Shown here: in pieces, positions 47,749 to 58,611 of the stretch
Numbering within the stretch: position 1 is the stretch's first letter
How the letters are laid out: every line of letters begins with the position of its first letter
From: Irpex lacteus
Lineage: Eukaryota > Basidiomycota > Agaricomycetes > Polyporales > Irpicaceae
Length of the DNA stretch: 64,000 nt
Direction: 5' to 3'
Assembly (NCBI GenBank): GCA_001986395.2
Contig: MQVO02000016.1
Span: 496,001 to 560,000, forward strand
Notes under the pieces: generated by a model
Database searches by the model: none
Told to the model about the DNA's origin: nothing
Seen by the model: only the letters and a program-made list of their open reading frames with translations
Made by a program: the position numbers and the translations under genes

Positions 47749-48829
47749 TCAACTCCCATCACCTACATCCAACCCCCCAGGGATCCTCCTCCCCTCCCTC
47801 TCCCTCTCCCTTTCTCCCCTCTCACCCTCTCTTTCCCCTTCCCCATCCCCCTCCTCCCCATTCCCATTATTAGCAGCCCGAACAACAGCAGCCCTCGCCC
47901 TCGCCCTCTGCAACGCCCTCGTCCTCGCGCCTCCCACTCCTCCCATAATCCCAAACGGACTCGGCACCGTCATCCTCCACGGCCCCCCTACTGTCGTATT
48001 CGGCAACGGCAACAAATCTCTGGTAGTTTGGGAGAGTGTGGAAGGGGGAGGGGGAGGGGGATGTCGGAGGCGGGATAGGATTTGGGTTAGGTGGAGGTCT
48101 ATTATTAGTTGGGATTGGGAGGTATTGTCACGTTGTTTTGTGGGTGGTTGTGGTGGTGGGTAGGTGGATGGGGAAGAAGAGGGGTATGGGGAAGGAGATG
48201 AGGATGGGGATGGGGAGGAAGTGTGTGTGGGTGGGGAGAAAGAGTGGGAAGGAGATGGGGGGAGAGGGAGGAGAGGGTCGGGGGAGGAAAAGTCTTTTTC
48301 GGCGTGGAGGGTTGTCTCGTAGGCGATTGAGATGAGGAGTGTGTTGAGGAATATGATCGTGATGTCGAGGAGGAGGAGGTGGAGGCGTGATGTTGTGCCC
48401 GCTACAAATCATATCATAACGCACACGACCACAACGTTAGATTTAGAATACACACAGCACTCTTAATGTGATAAATCACGCACTCTGTCCGATAAAATCA
48501 ATAACAACACTCCGTCCCCTCGCCGCGCCCTCCCACGCATGCGCCCACAGACTCCCGCAGTTGAAGAACAAGTTGAGTGCGCACCAGAAGCGGAGCGAGC
48601 GGTTCGGGTCGAGGTCGCGCGGGCGGGTGAAGAGGAATTGGAAGAAGATGCGGATGGAGAAGGAGATGAGGGAGGGAGAGAGGAGGAAGGAGACGGCGAT
48701 GAGTTGGTAGATGAGTGTGTCCAGCTGTCCGTGTGTGCTCGTTAGTTAGTAGGTGGAGAGTGGTGGGAGGGAGGAGGGAGGAGGAGGACGTACGGAGCGG
48801 ATGATGTGCAGGCGTTGTGCATAGCGCAT
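47749..48829 (-). CDS. DUF1746 membrane protein, DSC ubiquitin ligase subunit 4-like
   Basis: Three exons (48829-48794, 48724-48484, 48401-47749) give 309 residues. The N-terminal half matches the fungal DUF1746 pattern: QRLHIIRSLDTLIYQLIAVS, a basic RPRDLDPNRSLRFW loop, a second membrane segment, the diagnostic VVIDFIGQTG-x-x-SRLHLLLLD and a third hydrophobic run. DUF1746 occurs in Dsc4-like subunits of the Golgi Dsc E3 ubiquitin ligase, which cleaves sterol regulators and degrades membrane proteins; that role is inferred. The C-terminal 170 residues are low complexity, first Pro/Ser/Thr-rich, then Gly/Glu/Arg repeats, and could be disordered cytosolic sequence. Starts at the ATG before the conserved QRLH stretch; an acidic open frame upstream is not linked. 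Confidence 0.72.
47760..48290. repeat. Strand-asymmetric low-complexity tracts
   Basis: Runs of CCCT/TCCC on the plus strand (about 47785-47870) are followed by GGGGAGGGGA-type tracts (about 48030-48290). They encode the low-complexity tail of the DUF1746 protein; purine/pyrimidine asymmetry of this kind can adopt triplex or G-quadruplex structure. Confidence 0.5.
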
Positions 48830-49070
48830 GTCATCTAGGAGTCCAGTCCAGCTATCGAGGTATAATGGAGAGGAATAATCGAATAATCCTCAGCGTCGTT
48901 GTCCAGAGCGTGCTGGTCGTCGCTCCCCAGGATGTGATCAAGGTGATCGGGGTCATCATCCCACCTCGCGTCTGTCACACTCCCGTCACACTCACGCGTC
49001 GTCACTGTGACTATTTCGCGTTCTCAATTGCCACTTGCAGCAGATCTCGTCCAGGGCCATTCTCCACACA
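48830..49070. promoter_or_regulatory. Bidirectional promoter region
   Basis: 241 bases between the divergent start codons of the DUF1746 gene and the PIP-box-like gene. It is partly open on the minus strand with an acidic translation, but no splice link was found. Confidence 0.35.
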
Positions 49071-52000
49071 ATGGCGAAACTAACCAAGAACGCAGATAAA
49101 AACAACAGAAAACTAACAGATTTCTTTGTTAGGACGAGCTCGCAGATCCCCAGCTCGCCGTCCCAACCACCGCAGTCGTCGCAGCCAGGGCCCTCGTCGT
49201 CGCAACTTACTAGGTCGTCGCAGCACTCAACGACGAGCAAGACGCCTCTCAGAGCGACGCAGCCTCGAATCAAACTCGAGAAGAAACCAGCTGTAGACAA
49301 AGAGAAAGAGGTCATCTCGCTGTCCTCAGACAGTACTACTAGTGGTCCGATTGTCATCTCCTCGGATACGACGAACGAGCATATAAGCATCTCAAGCGGC
49401 AGTGGGAACGCGTCGAAGTCCAAGTCCAAGGCTGTCGTTTCGCCGAAGAAGTCTAAGCCTTCTGCTTCTACCTCCGCCTCTAAATCCAAATCCAAATCCA
49501 AACCAACCACATCCATGGGCCCATCCACTCGCAGGAAACAACCCCCACGCACCATCGCAGTCTTACCCAACCCCAAAGCCGGACCATCAACAGCAAAAAC
49601 AACAATCAAGAAACGCCCCACCCCCACCACCTCCACCGTCCCTCCCCCTCCTCCTCGGCTCAACCTACCCAAAGCCCCACGCCCAATCAAACGTAAATGT
49701 ACCTGGGACACTTCTAGCAGTGAGGATGAGGAAGGGGATGGGGAGGGAGAGGGGGATGGGAGGATATATGTTCCGAGGCCGGGTGGGATGCCTGTTGAGC
49801 GGACGAGGGCGCGTGTTTTGCGTGTGCTCGCTAAGCCGTCTCCTCCTTCTTCCTCGCCCACCAATGCCCTGCCTACACCCTCCTCCCCCCTAACAAGTCT
49901 ACGTTCAAGGTCGTCAAGATCTTCCAAACGAATACGCCTTGACACCGAGAACGACGCAGACGACTCGGAGGAGCTCATCCCAAGTTCCCAGTCTGACGAG
50001 CAGGAGCTTACTCTTCCTAAAAAGCTCGTCGGGGCTAAGGATATCGTGTGTGTTAGGGGTGAGGTTGATAGGTGGAGGAGGGCGAGTGTGGTTTCGCCTC
50101 GTGGTGTAAGAGGAGGGCGAGAGGGTGTGGGGGGTATGAATAGGGAGGTGGATAGGGAGGTAGAGGTGGAGGTGCCAGCGACGCCGCCTGCGAGTTCGCC
50201 TGCTGAGGGGAATTGGACTTCAGACCCTGCGTCACCTCTACCACTGCCTCTTCCACCTCTTCGAGATGAAGATGGGGATGGAGACGTGCATATGGACGTG
50301 GACGTGGATAACGACAACTTGCCCGAGGAGGGGAAGGACAGGGAAGCAGAGGACGTATCCCAAGTGCCCTCCGAACGAGAAGTCGAACACCACCTCGCCC
50401 TTACCTCTTCTACCTCTTCCTCCTCTCTCCCACCCCCTCCTCCCCCCTTCACCCCAAAGACTCCCCCACCGCCTCGCCGCCCAACCCCCTCAATCTTCAA
50501 TGAGCCCACCCCAGACTTCCGTCCGCCAACACCCCCTCCATCAGACGAACCGCCTAAGCCGAGGGTGGCAGCGTTGACGGTGGAAGAGAAGACGGCGCTG
50601 ATGATCGCTAAGATGAAGGCGGACGCTGCGAGGGTTGTTGATAGTGAGGAGGAGGGGGTTGCTAGTCTTAGCTTTCATAGTGAGAGTGAGAGTGATAGCG
50701 ACGATGAGTTGGAGTTGTTTGGGAAGGGGAAGGGGAAGAGAGGGTGCGTTTTTTGTTGGTGGTAGGGTAGGAGAGTGTTGACTGACTATATGCGTTTTTC
50801 AGGTCTGCGGTGCCTTCGCCTACCTCACACGCCTCCTCTCCCTCCCCTCACGAACCCACACCGACACAACGATACGCCCTCCGCCGACGCTCCTCCCCCT
50901 CCACAACCCTCGCCAAACAACCCACCTCCTCAACCTCCACGCAGTCGCAAGCTCCTGCGGCGAGGAAGGTGGTGAACCCGCTGGATAAGCTGTTGAGGGA
51001 GAAGAAGAGCGCTGAAAAGAAAGGCGGCGGCAGCGTGGGTCTCAAAGCCGCTGAAGCTGTTCTTGCGGGTACTACTAGTAGTCAGAAGAGTCGAAAGGGG
51101 AAGGGGAAGGGAAGGATGAAGATGCAAGAGGAGATGGACGGGGAGGAGACTACTGACGAAGAGGAGGATGGGGAGGGGGAGGGGTGGGCGGATGAGGAGG
51201 CTGCTATGCGTGTCGCGAGGACGTTCGGGGGGTCCTCCTCATCTGGACGTCTTGGTTCAGCTGGAGAAGCTGGTGATGATGCTGGCGAAGATGCCAACTC
51301 GGACGACGAGGGGGACAACAACGGCGATGGGGAAGACGCAGAAGAAGAGGAAGGAGAACACTTCGCAGTATCAGCAGCGACCAAACTCCTAGAAGGAGAC
51401 GAGGGGAAGAAAGAAGCCGTACATCGGATATTGGAGAGGGATCGGAAGAGCTGGCTTGGGAGGAGGCGGAGGAGGAGGGTTAGGGGTTTGGCGTTGTGGG
51501 ATGACGATCCCAATGTACTTGCGGGTGGAAGCGGGGGGAGGGGGGAGAGAGGGTTGCCGGAGTTGGTTATAGGGCAGGAGAGGGAGGGTGAGGAGAGTGG
51601 GGTGGTGAGCTTTTCGAGGGGGGTTGTCGCTAGTAATGGCGAGTGCAAAAATATTCACTGAGAGGGTATGTATGCTGACTTGGTAACAGACGAAAACAAA
51701 CTCGCCCGCACCCTCCTTCCCCAACTATTCACCCCCCTCCCGCACCACACCCACCTCTCCCTCATCCCCTGGCTAACCTCCCTCCTCCTCTCCACCTCAC
51801 ACGAACTCCTCACCCTAAGGGCTCACGCCGTCATCGAGTCTATCGCTCGCACGAGTACGACGAGTAAAGTGGAGGTGTCTTCGTTGGTTGTGGAGTGTTT
51901 AAGTGCGATGGGCGCGAAGGAGGAGAGCTTAGCGTCGATAGGAAAGGGGAAGGGAAAGGTGGTGGAGGTGGAGGTGGAAGTGAGTGTGAGGAGGCCGTCG

Positions 52001-53152
52001 GTGCTGTTGAGGGGGTATACGGTGGAGAAGCTGCTTCGGATCGTAGAGGCGTTCGTCAAGTGAGTTCTACCATTTAACATCTTGACCTTGTGCGATATAT
52101 CTGACGTGGTACGGTAGGAACGACGCAGTCGCGATCGAGGACATCCCAGATTTGATCGTGACGCTCCTCCTCGTTGGACTCGACCCGTCCACCTCCTCGA
52201 GTTTGCGCACGCAAGTAGCTGTTCTGGTAGATTGTTTGGCAGCGCGCATTCCATCGGACTCAGTACGCTTTCGTCTATCCACTCCTACATCCCCTTCTAA
52301 TTAAATGTGTTGTGTAGGAACCGGACCTCTGTGCTCGATTGCTCAAACTTGCGTCTGGGTGGAGTACGATGAACCAAGCCTTTATGCTCTCCACACTCCG
52401 TGGGGGTAGCTCCCAGCTCGGGCGTATGTCGCGCTGGCTCGGGTACTGCCTCCTCCTTGGTACCTCCGTACCCACCACCAAAGTAAGCTCATCCCCTCCC
52501 CCTCCCTCACCCCTTCTCAAACACCCTCTGACCACACGCAATAAACAGAGAGAATACTTCACCCTCCCGAAACTGCACCCGCTCATAAACCTCCTCACGC
52601 CCTCCCCAGCACCACCTCCCCCGCGAGCATCTTCGACGTCATGAAGAACGCGGAGAGGGAGGACTTTTGTGAGTTGTTGGAGTGTAGTGTTGAGTTGTTG
52701 GAAGTTGTGTTGTTTGATGTTGAGGGGTATGTGCGGGAGGAGAAGGTGCAGCCTTCGTCGTCTTCGTTGCTGAGGAGTGGGAGTGGAAGTGGGAGTGTGG
52801 TGGGGTCGCCGGAGAAGGAGAAGGAGAGACCGCAGTCGGAGCTTGAGGTGATCGTTGAGCTGCTCGAGAAGATGCACGGCAAGATCAGTACGTCTCCTCC
52901 CCTTCTCCCTACTATCTCCCTCGCCTCTCCTGACCTTTTTTTATTTTTCCTGCAGACGACGCACGCGCAGGCGACCTCGACCGCTCGAAAGTCAAAGCCT
53001 CCCTCCAATACTGCTGGTCGCGTATACACTACCAACGAGGCGTGGCGTTGAGGTCTGTCCTTGCCGGGAGACCGAAGAACTTGAAGGGGTATTTCCCGAG
53101 GCCGATTCAGAGGTTGGATACGCAGGTTTTGAGGGCTGCTGCGTCGAGTTAG
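49071..53152 (+). CDS. Large nuclear-type protein with PIP-box-like N-terminus
   Basis: Seven exons (49071-50743, 50803-51632, 51690-52059, 52118-52262, 52318-52482, 52551-52887, 52956-53152) give about 1238 residues. Residues 10-20 read NNRKLTDFF, a PCNA-interaction (PIP) box except that Asn stands where Gln is usual. Residues 20-780 are disordered, rich in Ser/Pro with SUMO-motif-like acidic strings (VISLSSDS, PIVISSD) and basic patches; many genome-maintenance proteins look like this. From about residue 790 on, helical sequence predominates (LARTLLPQLFTPL, LSLIPWLTSLLLS, DLIVTLLLVGLDPS, SLQYCWSRIHYQRG), reminiscent of an all-helical Nse6/SLF2-type (CANIN) domain, but this is a guess. The junction before 52551 is uncertain: the other frame reads a better helix (TLPKLHPLINLL) and would need one extra C in the CCCCC run near 52618. 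Confidence 0.6.
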
Positions 53153-53401
53153 AGGGAGGACAGCACTGAGGAAGAGTAGATTTCTGTTATTGGTAGTTTA
53201 TGAGCTTATGGACTGGCTTAGTGGTATTCGTAGCGTGAGGAGCTTAATTGAAGTGTAGATTTGTCTTTCGATTTTCCGAATTAATTTCACTGCCAAAGTC
53301 CTTCCACTGTAGAATCTGTCAGTACCGGCCCTCGTCTGAGTGTGGCGGAAATACGATAGAAGACATTGGCTATAGTTCAAAACATGTAGATTGAAATCTC
53401 A

Positions 53402-54846
53402 TCATAACAAATCCGTAGGTCGGAACTCCCCATCAACGTCCATATCGCCGGCTTTATGCCTTTTCCTTGAAGTCTCTTCGTCTACATCAGATTCGTTGAG
53501 ATCAAGCTCGATGTCCCAGACGGGACTAGCAGGTCTCTTGCGACTTGTCTCTGGTTGATGTGGTCGAGGAGTGGGCGGAGGGCCAGGCGAGGGAGAGTCG
53601 TTCAAGTCGAGTTCGATGTCCCAGGCGGGGCTTGGTTCTCGTGGACGAGTCTGTGACGTCGATGGCGGAGCTGCTGCGCTCGTAGCAGTGTCGGTCGCCC
53701 TCTCCTTTCCTTTGCCCTTGTCTGCGTTTGAAGTTCCAGCTACAGAAGCGGAGGGTTCGGCGTCGGGTTGGGAGAGACGTTGTCCTTGAAATGGGATGGC
53801 ACTGGTCACAGTTGAACTGGTGCGGAAGGGCTTTTCAAAAGCGTCTTTGAGCCGTTTGACCTTGACTTGACCAAACCCTGGTAGTTTCAGCAACTGGTCG
53901 GATGTCGCCTTTGCTATATCCGCGAAGCTCTATAGCAACACAATGTTCATGTGAACATTTCGATTTGGTGAAGCATTTAGGTACGTACACCGACGGAGGT
54001 TCGAAGAATCTCTACGTCTGTCTTGTTGACTTTGCTGATGTTGGTGAGAGCTGTGCGGAATATCGAGTAGTAATCTTTGTCTACACGTTCTTTGATCAGA
54101 TCTGGAGGTTTGTGCTCGAATTGCTTGTAGGTCGATAGGTAGTATCCTGCTTCATCGGTGCTACACGAAGTATTTTTAATATACTGCGTGAGCAATCGTA
54201 CAGTCAACTGCTTGCTTACTTCCAAGCTACCATGACAGTGATGTTGTTGATGAGGCAAATCTTCAGGTTGCAATCAGTTCACAATCGTTGCGGAGAATAA
54301 AACTCATGCATACCTTTGTCAACTCTCGAATGGGGTCCTGATGCTCAGTCTGCCAATTTATGTCTGAGTTGGGCACCATACAGGAGTAGAATCTGCTTAC
54401 TATATCACAAAGGATGAGAAGGATTCTAAGATTATAGGCCAAGCCAAGGCGCTCTATTCGCTGATGTATATACTCTGGATGAAGCCTGTGGTATCGCAAA
54501 CTTAAATAATTCTTTTAGCATCTGAAACGCCTTTTCTCAGAAGGTGTGAAAGTACCTAAGATAAAGAACGCCAGTTGTACGTCCTACTTGGTAGTCGACA
54601 ACAACATCGCCGAATTCCTTGCCGACGTTTTTGATGCACTCAAGAACCGGGTTACCTCGCTAGTGATAAATATAATTCAGCATTTTGACAACCAAATAAA
54701 ATCGAACCATCCGATACCTGGCAGGAATTGACGATGATATTGTTGCCAGTCCCTGGCACTACAACAGGTGGTTTGACAGGCGGGCCGGGCTTGTTAGAAG
54801 GACCCGGAGCCGCTACGTTAGACGTAGAAGCTGTAGTGGAGGCCAT
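53402..54846 (-). CDS. RAD10: DNA repair endonuclease subunit Rad10/ERCC1
   Basis: Seven exons (54846-54718, 54659-54556, 54500-54401, 54349-54314, 54260-54220, 54160-53989, 53929-53402) give 369 residues. The central domain is ERCC1-like: NNIIVNSCQRGNPVLECIKNV, DYQVGRTTGVLYLSLRYHRL, HPEYI, NITVMVAWNTDEAGYYLST, then a helix-hairpin-helix (KATSDQLLKLPGFGQVKVKRL, residues about 200-225). With Rad1/XPF it makes the structure-specific nuclease that cuts 5' of lesions in nucleotide excision repair and acts in crosslink repair and single-strand annealing; this subunit is itself non-catalytic and binds DNA. Unusual: about 130 residues follow the HhH domain, disordered, with the sequence WDIELDLN present twice (Trp 297 and Trp 332) and a basic RKRHK stretch. 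Confidence 0.92.
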
Positions 54847-55237
54847 CTCCAGCGATTAGAGCCTAGAATGTATCCGAGAGATATGGTATCAATTCATAGG
54901 AGATGGACGTCGAGAAGCAAGGATTATTCACAGTTAGACGCTAAGGATTGCGGGACCGAGGGCGCGATATTGCCTCATTTGGTTATTTGACTTGTACTAC
55001 TCCTCCTAACTTGAACTTGGCCCTCTCCTGCGGATAAACATCGTAGTTCACCACCACCACCACTATCCTCCATAGTACGCAAAGTATTTAATCTAAGAAC
55101 TCTCGGGTACACACAATCAGTGGCTTGAGACAGGCAAATGTAACGCATTCCACCACATTCACGATATCTTAAGCTCTAAACTTCTCACGTCAACGTGTAC
55201 AGCTGCATTGTCAAAGTTCATCCAGATTCCATTCGAA
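54847..55237. other. Shared upstream region, RAD10 and a small gene
   Basis: 391 bases between divergent starts. It contains a (CCA)n-like stretch near 55040-55070. No regulatory motif is recognised. Confidence 0.4.
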
Positions 55238-55708
55238 ATGGCGGAAGCACCAGAGAACTTCACCGTAGGGCCTCTCTACATCGCCGGTTTCGCTCAAGCT
55301 CGTGCGCCACACATCGGCCTCCTAGTACCGATCGACGTCGATTCCGGATGGCTCGTGCATATACGTATCGATCGTGCAACCTCGCCAACATGGGCGTATC
55401 AATGCAGGCGACAGCCCATCAAAGGGGACATGTTCCTCACTTCTCTCGTCAAGGTGTCGGCGGGGACCGTGACAGTCGAGCAACTACGTGAAGCCGCCAG
55501 TGCGGTTGTTCCTCCCAACAACGATGAGTTCGGAGAGTGTGCGCCATGGGTGTGGAGAGTGTTGGAGAGACTACATGATGGTGGTCTCATTCGTTTGGAC
55601 GACGTAGAGGGGCTCAAGGAAGAGGTTTCAACTTTTGTCAACGGTAACAGAGCGTTTGCTCGCCGTGACAAGTCCCCCAACGTCATGATATCTCAATTCT
55701 GTAGCTGA
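55238..55708 (+). CDS. Small single-exon protein, unknown function
   Basis: Intronless, 156 residues, starting MAEAPENFTVGPLYIAGF. The sequence has a compact-domain look: HIGLLVPIDVDSGWLVHIRID, WAYQCRRQPI, DMFLTSLVKVSAG, then WVWRVLERLHDGGLI. This arrangement (a short strand with HIGL, a paired Trp-containing strand, and a C-terminal helix with W-x-x-R-x-L) is typical of small lineage-specific proteins of mushroom genomes, but I cannot name a family or role. No signal peptide or membrane segment. The in-frame TTG region before the ATG is not needed. Absence of introns differs from almost every other gene in the window. Confidence 0.7.
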   Translation: MAEAPENFTVGPLYIAGFAQARAPHIGLLVPIDVDSGWLVHIRIDRATSPTWAYQCRRQPIKGDMFLTSLVKVSAGTVTVEQLREAASAVVPPNNDEFGECAPWVWRVLERLHDGGLIRLDDVEGLKEEVSTFVNGNRAFARRDKSPNVMISQFCS

Positions 55709-55818
55709 GCTTGTGGTAGAAATCAATATCCTGCAGCACCTTTACTGTTTGCCAGAAACCCAAAACTTATTATGCAATGCGGCGAACAGGGAAAACCTCA
55801 AGAAAGACAAGGTATGCC

Positions 55819-57075
55819 TTACGATGAAGGATCTTTCTTTTTCTTCCTCTTCTTCTCCGGCTGCCCATTCGCACCATCCTCTGCCTGCGCTGCTGCCTTT
55901 TCCGACTTTCGCTTCCGCTTTTTCTCCTTCTTTTCCTCGTCGTCCTTCTTGTGCTTACTTTTCTGGGCGCCTTCGACTTCCTCCGCCTCATTGTTCAGCC
56001 GTGCCAAAGTTTCGAAGGTATCTACATCCTCGTCACTGTTCGCGTCTTCCTCCCAGTCAAAGGTTTCGGATGTGGCAGATGGCTGTGCGGCCGGCTGTTT
56101 TCTTGAGGCTACGGTAATAGTAGAGTGGTCGGGAACATGTTCTGGTGAGAATGGGTCGTGCTGTATTGATCCGACGAGCGACAACATTTGGTTCGCGATC
56201 GTCAGCCTGCGATGCATATAACGTTATTAGTGGAGAACGGGTAGGGAAAATGTCAACTCACCCTATTACCGTAAACTCAAGGCTTCCGTTCTCCCCGCCT
56301 AGCTTCTCGCCAGTCAGTTTGTGTACCCATCGTCCACTGCTCTCTACCGCCTCCGACGGCGCGCCATCTCCCTCTGTCGCGTCGGCTGTTTCGCCACTAA
56401 ACTCAGGGTCATTCTCAGCGGGACCATATTCAAATTCCCAGTTGTCCGTAGGTATGTGGTGTCGGGGTATTGATACGTTGAAGGTGCGGTGAACGAGAAG
56501 GGAGACGTGATCCGGGGAGCAGAGGTTGACCTTGCCAACTATCGTGAAGCATAGTTAGATACTTGTCTGCTTCAGCTAGAAGAAGCCTCACCTAGCTTCA
56601 TGCCCACTCGTGGACTCCATACTGTAGAACTGAAACTAATGGTGCAATTGGCGAACGGGCAATCTCCTTTGATAGTTGCAGACGAGCTCAGGAATTGCAG
56701 GCTATCATGTGCGAGTAGTACTCCCTGCAATGCAGGGACATATCTGAGATGACATGGCTACAAATTTATCATCAGAGGGCCAAAGTACATAAAAGATGAT
56801 GCGTACCTCATAACCAGAGAGTCAAGCATTTCCTCTGCGCCTTCGCGCGGCCTGCCCGCAAACACCGGCGGTAGAGAGATTGCGAGGGTTGACCTAACCA
56901 CTTTAAACTGTCCACCCGTGTGCTTTCCACTCCCATCCTTCTTCTTCCCGTCCTTCGACTTGTGTTTCGTTTTCTTCTCCGTTGCAGTTTTTGATCGTTT
57001 CGTAGATGGTTCCCCTGCAGTTTCTGCAGCAGCGTGCTTGCGCTTTTTGGTCTTGTGTTCTACCGTCGTAGCCAT
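55819..57075 (-). CDS. RPA43: RNA polymerase I subunit RPA43
   Basis: Four exons (57075-56807, 56743-56592, 56538-56262, 56206-55819) give 361 residues. A Lys-rich N-terminus (about 55 residues) precedes FKVVRSTLAISLPPVFAG, MLDSLVMRYVPALQGVLLAHDSL and then the OB-fold part TIKGDCPFANCTISFSSTVWSPRVGMKLVGKVNLCSPDHVSLL and FNVSIPRHHIP. This is the RPA43 (A43, POLR1F) arrangement: an Rpb7-like stalk subunit that, with A14, docks the initiation factor Rrn3 on Pol I. The C-terminus is acidic, then very basic (KKEKKRKRKSEK, KKRKKKKD), the nucleolar-protein style. Exon 2 starts at the acceptor giving MRYVPAL; the nearer TTTGTAG would break it. Divergent from PAM16 with 203 bp between starts. Confidence 0.9.
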
Positions 57076-57278
57076 TGTGCAGAATTATTAGAGAAAGAGC
57101 AAGAGAATAAAAGCAAGTCGAGGGATGCAAGGTCGGAGGCAGAGTCAAGTTATGCAGGCGTACGGAAATTTTGATGAAGCGCTTGTCGCGTCACCGTCCC
57201 GGCCGTTTCGCGTACACTCAGCTTTAGCACTTGTACCACCACCTCTTGTTCCGACTGTTCACGTCGTCTGCAAATAAC
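57076..57278. promoter_or_regulatory. Bidirectional promoter, RPA43/PAM16
   Basis: 203 bases between divergent start codons. Bases 57165-57179 read GAAATTTTGATGAAG, which recalls the adjacent RRPE (AAATTTT) and PAC (GATGAG) elements of yeast ribosome-biogenesis promoters; the match is imperfect and such sites are not established in basidiomycetes. Confidence 0.35.
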
Positions 57279-57923
57279 ATGGTGTGTAAAGTGGTTAAAT
57301 CAGAAGACATCCAAACTGAAATTGCTCCAGTCGCTTCCAAAAACAGTCATACAGATCACTCTAGCGGGGGCTTCGATATTGGGAAAGGCATTCCTGGCGG
57401 CGGGACGACAAGCGGTTCAGAGTGTGTAACAATCATTCTGTCCACAAGGCTCTGACTTATGACTCTCAATTAGATGCGAAGTATCGTCCCGAAGCAGCTA
57501 TGGGCGGCGACGTGTCAGGGCTCCGGACGGCAACTTCAGGCTCACTCACTGACCGACTAACGCGAGAGCACCGTATGACGCTTGATGAGGCTCGGCTTAT
57601 ATTGAATGTGAAGAAGGAGGATCCAGCGGAGAAGATACTTCAGGTGCGTTGCATAGACATGCGCCTTGGTTCCGTTCTAACACAACCTGCAGCATTACGA
57701 GCATCTATTCAAAACGAATTCTCCGCCGGCTGCACCTCCTAAAGCACCCGCGCCTGGCAAGAAGGCTCCCCTAGCGGCGTACTCTCATTACCTTCAATCC
57801 AAGATCGTGAGAGCACGCGAACGTATCGAAGCTGAGATAGCGGGGGAAGCTGCTTCGAAATCTCAGCCACAGCCTACGGAAACCACGCCTCCACCACCTG
57901 AGCAAGGGAAGCCGAATCCATGA
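57279..57923 (+). CDS. PAM16: Mitochondrial import motor subunit Pam16/Tim16
   Basis: Four exons (57279-57281, 57331-57421, 57474-57643, 57693-57923) give 164 residues. The protein begins with a hydrophobic segment (QITLAGASILGKAFLAAGRQAVQNAKYRPEA) and then the degenerate J-domain: LTREHRMTLDEARLILNVKKEDPAEKILQHYEHLFKTN, HYLQSKIVRARERIE. Pam16 lacks the HPD of true J-proteins, as here, and holds the active J-protein Pam18 at the TIM23 channel to control mtHsp70. The first coding exon is only the ATG; splicing it to 57331 gives the expected N-terminus, and the second junction gives NAKYRPEA exactly. The tail is Pro-rich and longer than in yeast. Two separate longer frames overlap the middle exon but are fortuitous. 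Confidence 0.93.
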
Positions 57924-58611
57924 TAGTTCATACAGCGTGTCTTTTAGTATGTAGAGTCTAATTTGCTGTCTATTGCTTTCATATCACACTACTCCCCATT
58001 CACTGCATAATATATAGCATTAATCCGCACATGAACTATTCCAAGGGCGTGTCCTCTACAAACTGACTTCCTCCGTGTGCAGCATGTTCTTCGATTTGGA
58101 GACTGGACCTCGCCTGCACATTTGTTCCTGCTTCTCCTCGCACGTGCTTGGCACTCTTCCTCTTCGTACGGCAAAGGCAAGGAACTTTACGCCAGTCTGG
58201 CACCTGTCATACTCAGAATCCTACCGTGGGGGTTCTCGATATGTTACAGTGATATGATTGGTCTGTTCAGGATCGAACACTTCTCAGTTTTTTTATGTCA
58301 GCAGCAATCCATGAAGCAGTCGTCTTCGCCGACACCATTCTTGGTCATAGGAAGCCTCGGGAAGATCGAGTTTATAGGACGTGGTGTATGTACCTTGTTC
58401 TATAGTCTCATGCTCTAACTCATGACCAAAATCTCTCTCACAGTATGACAAAGACTTCAAGGAATACTCATTCTCCCTGTCAGACGCAACTGGCCTTATA
58501 GGGGCAAGATGTCGGCTTCCATTTACCCCTCGGACATAGAGAAGATTACCCCATTCTTCGTATAGCATACAAATACGCCCTTAGTCTGCTCATGCCAAAC
58601 ATATCTGCGCA
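57924..58611. other. Intergenic stretch
   Basis: 688 bases between PAM16 and the P450 gene. Overlapping open frames on both strands around 58075-58570 have no recognisable features. Presumably 3' UTR and the P450 promoter. Confidence 0.5.

Noticed and set aside
47785..48290. Purine/pyrimidine tracts considered as a structural or regulatory element
   Set aside because: They are explained by the low-complexity coding tail of the DUF1746 protein; no independent evidence.
48830..48960. Acidic open frame upstream of the DUF1746 start
   Set aside because: It ends in a stop before the ATG and no donor site links it to the gene.
57422..57742. 106-residue frame over the PAM16 middle exon
   Set aside because: It reads through an intron and lacks the N-terminal import-motor segment; the spliced model explains it.
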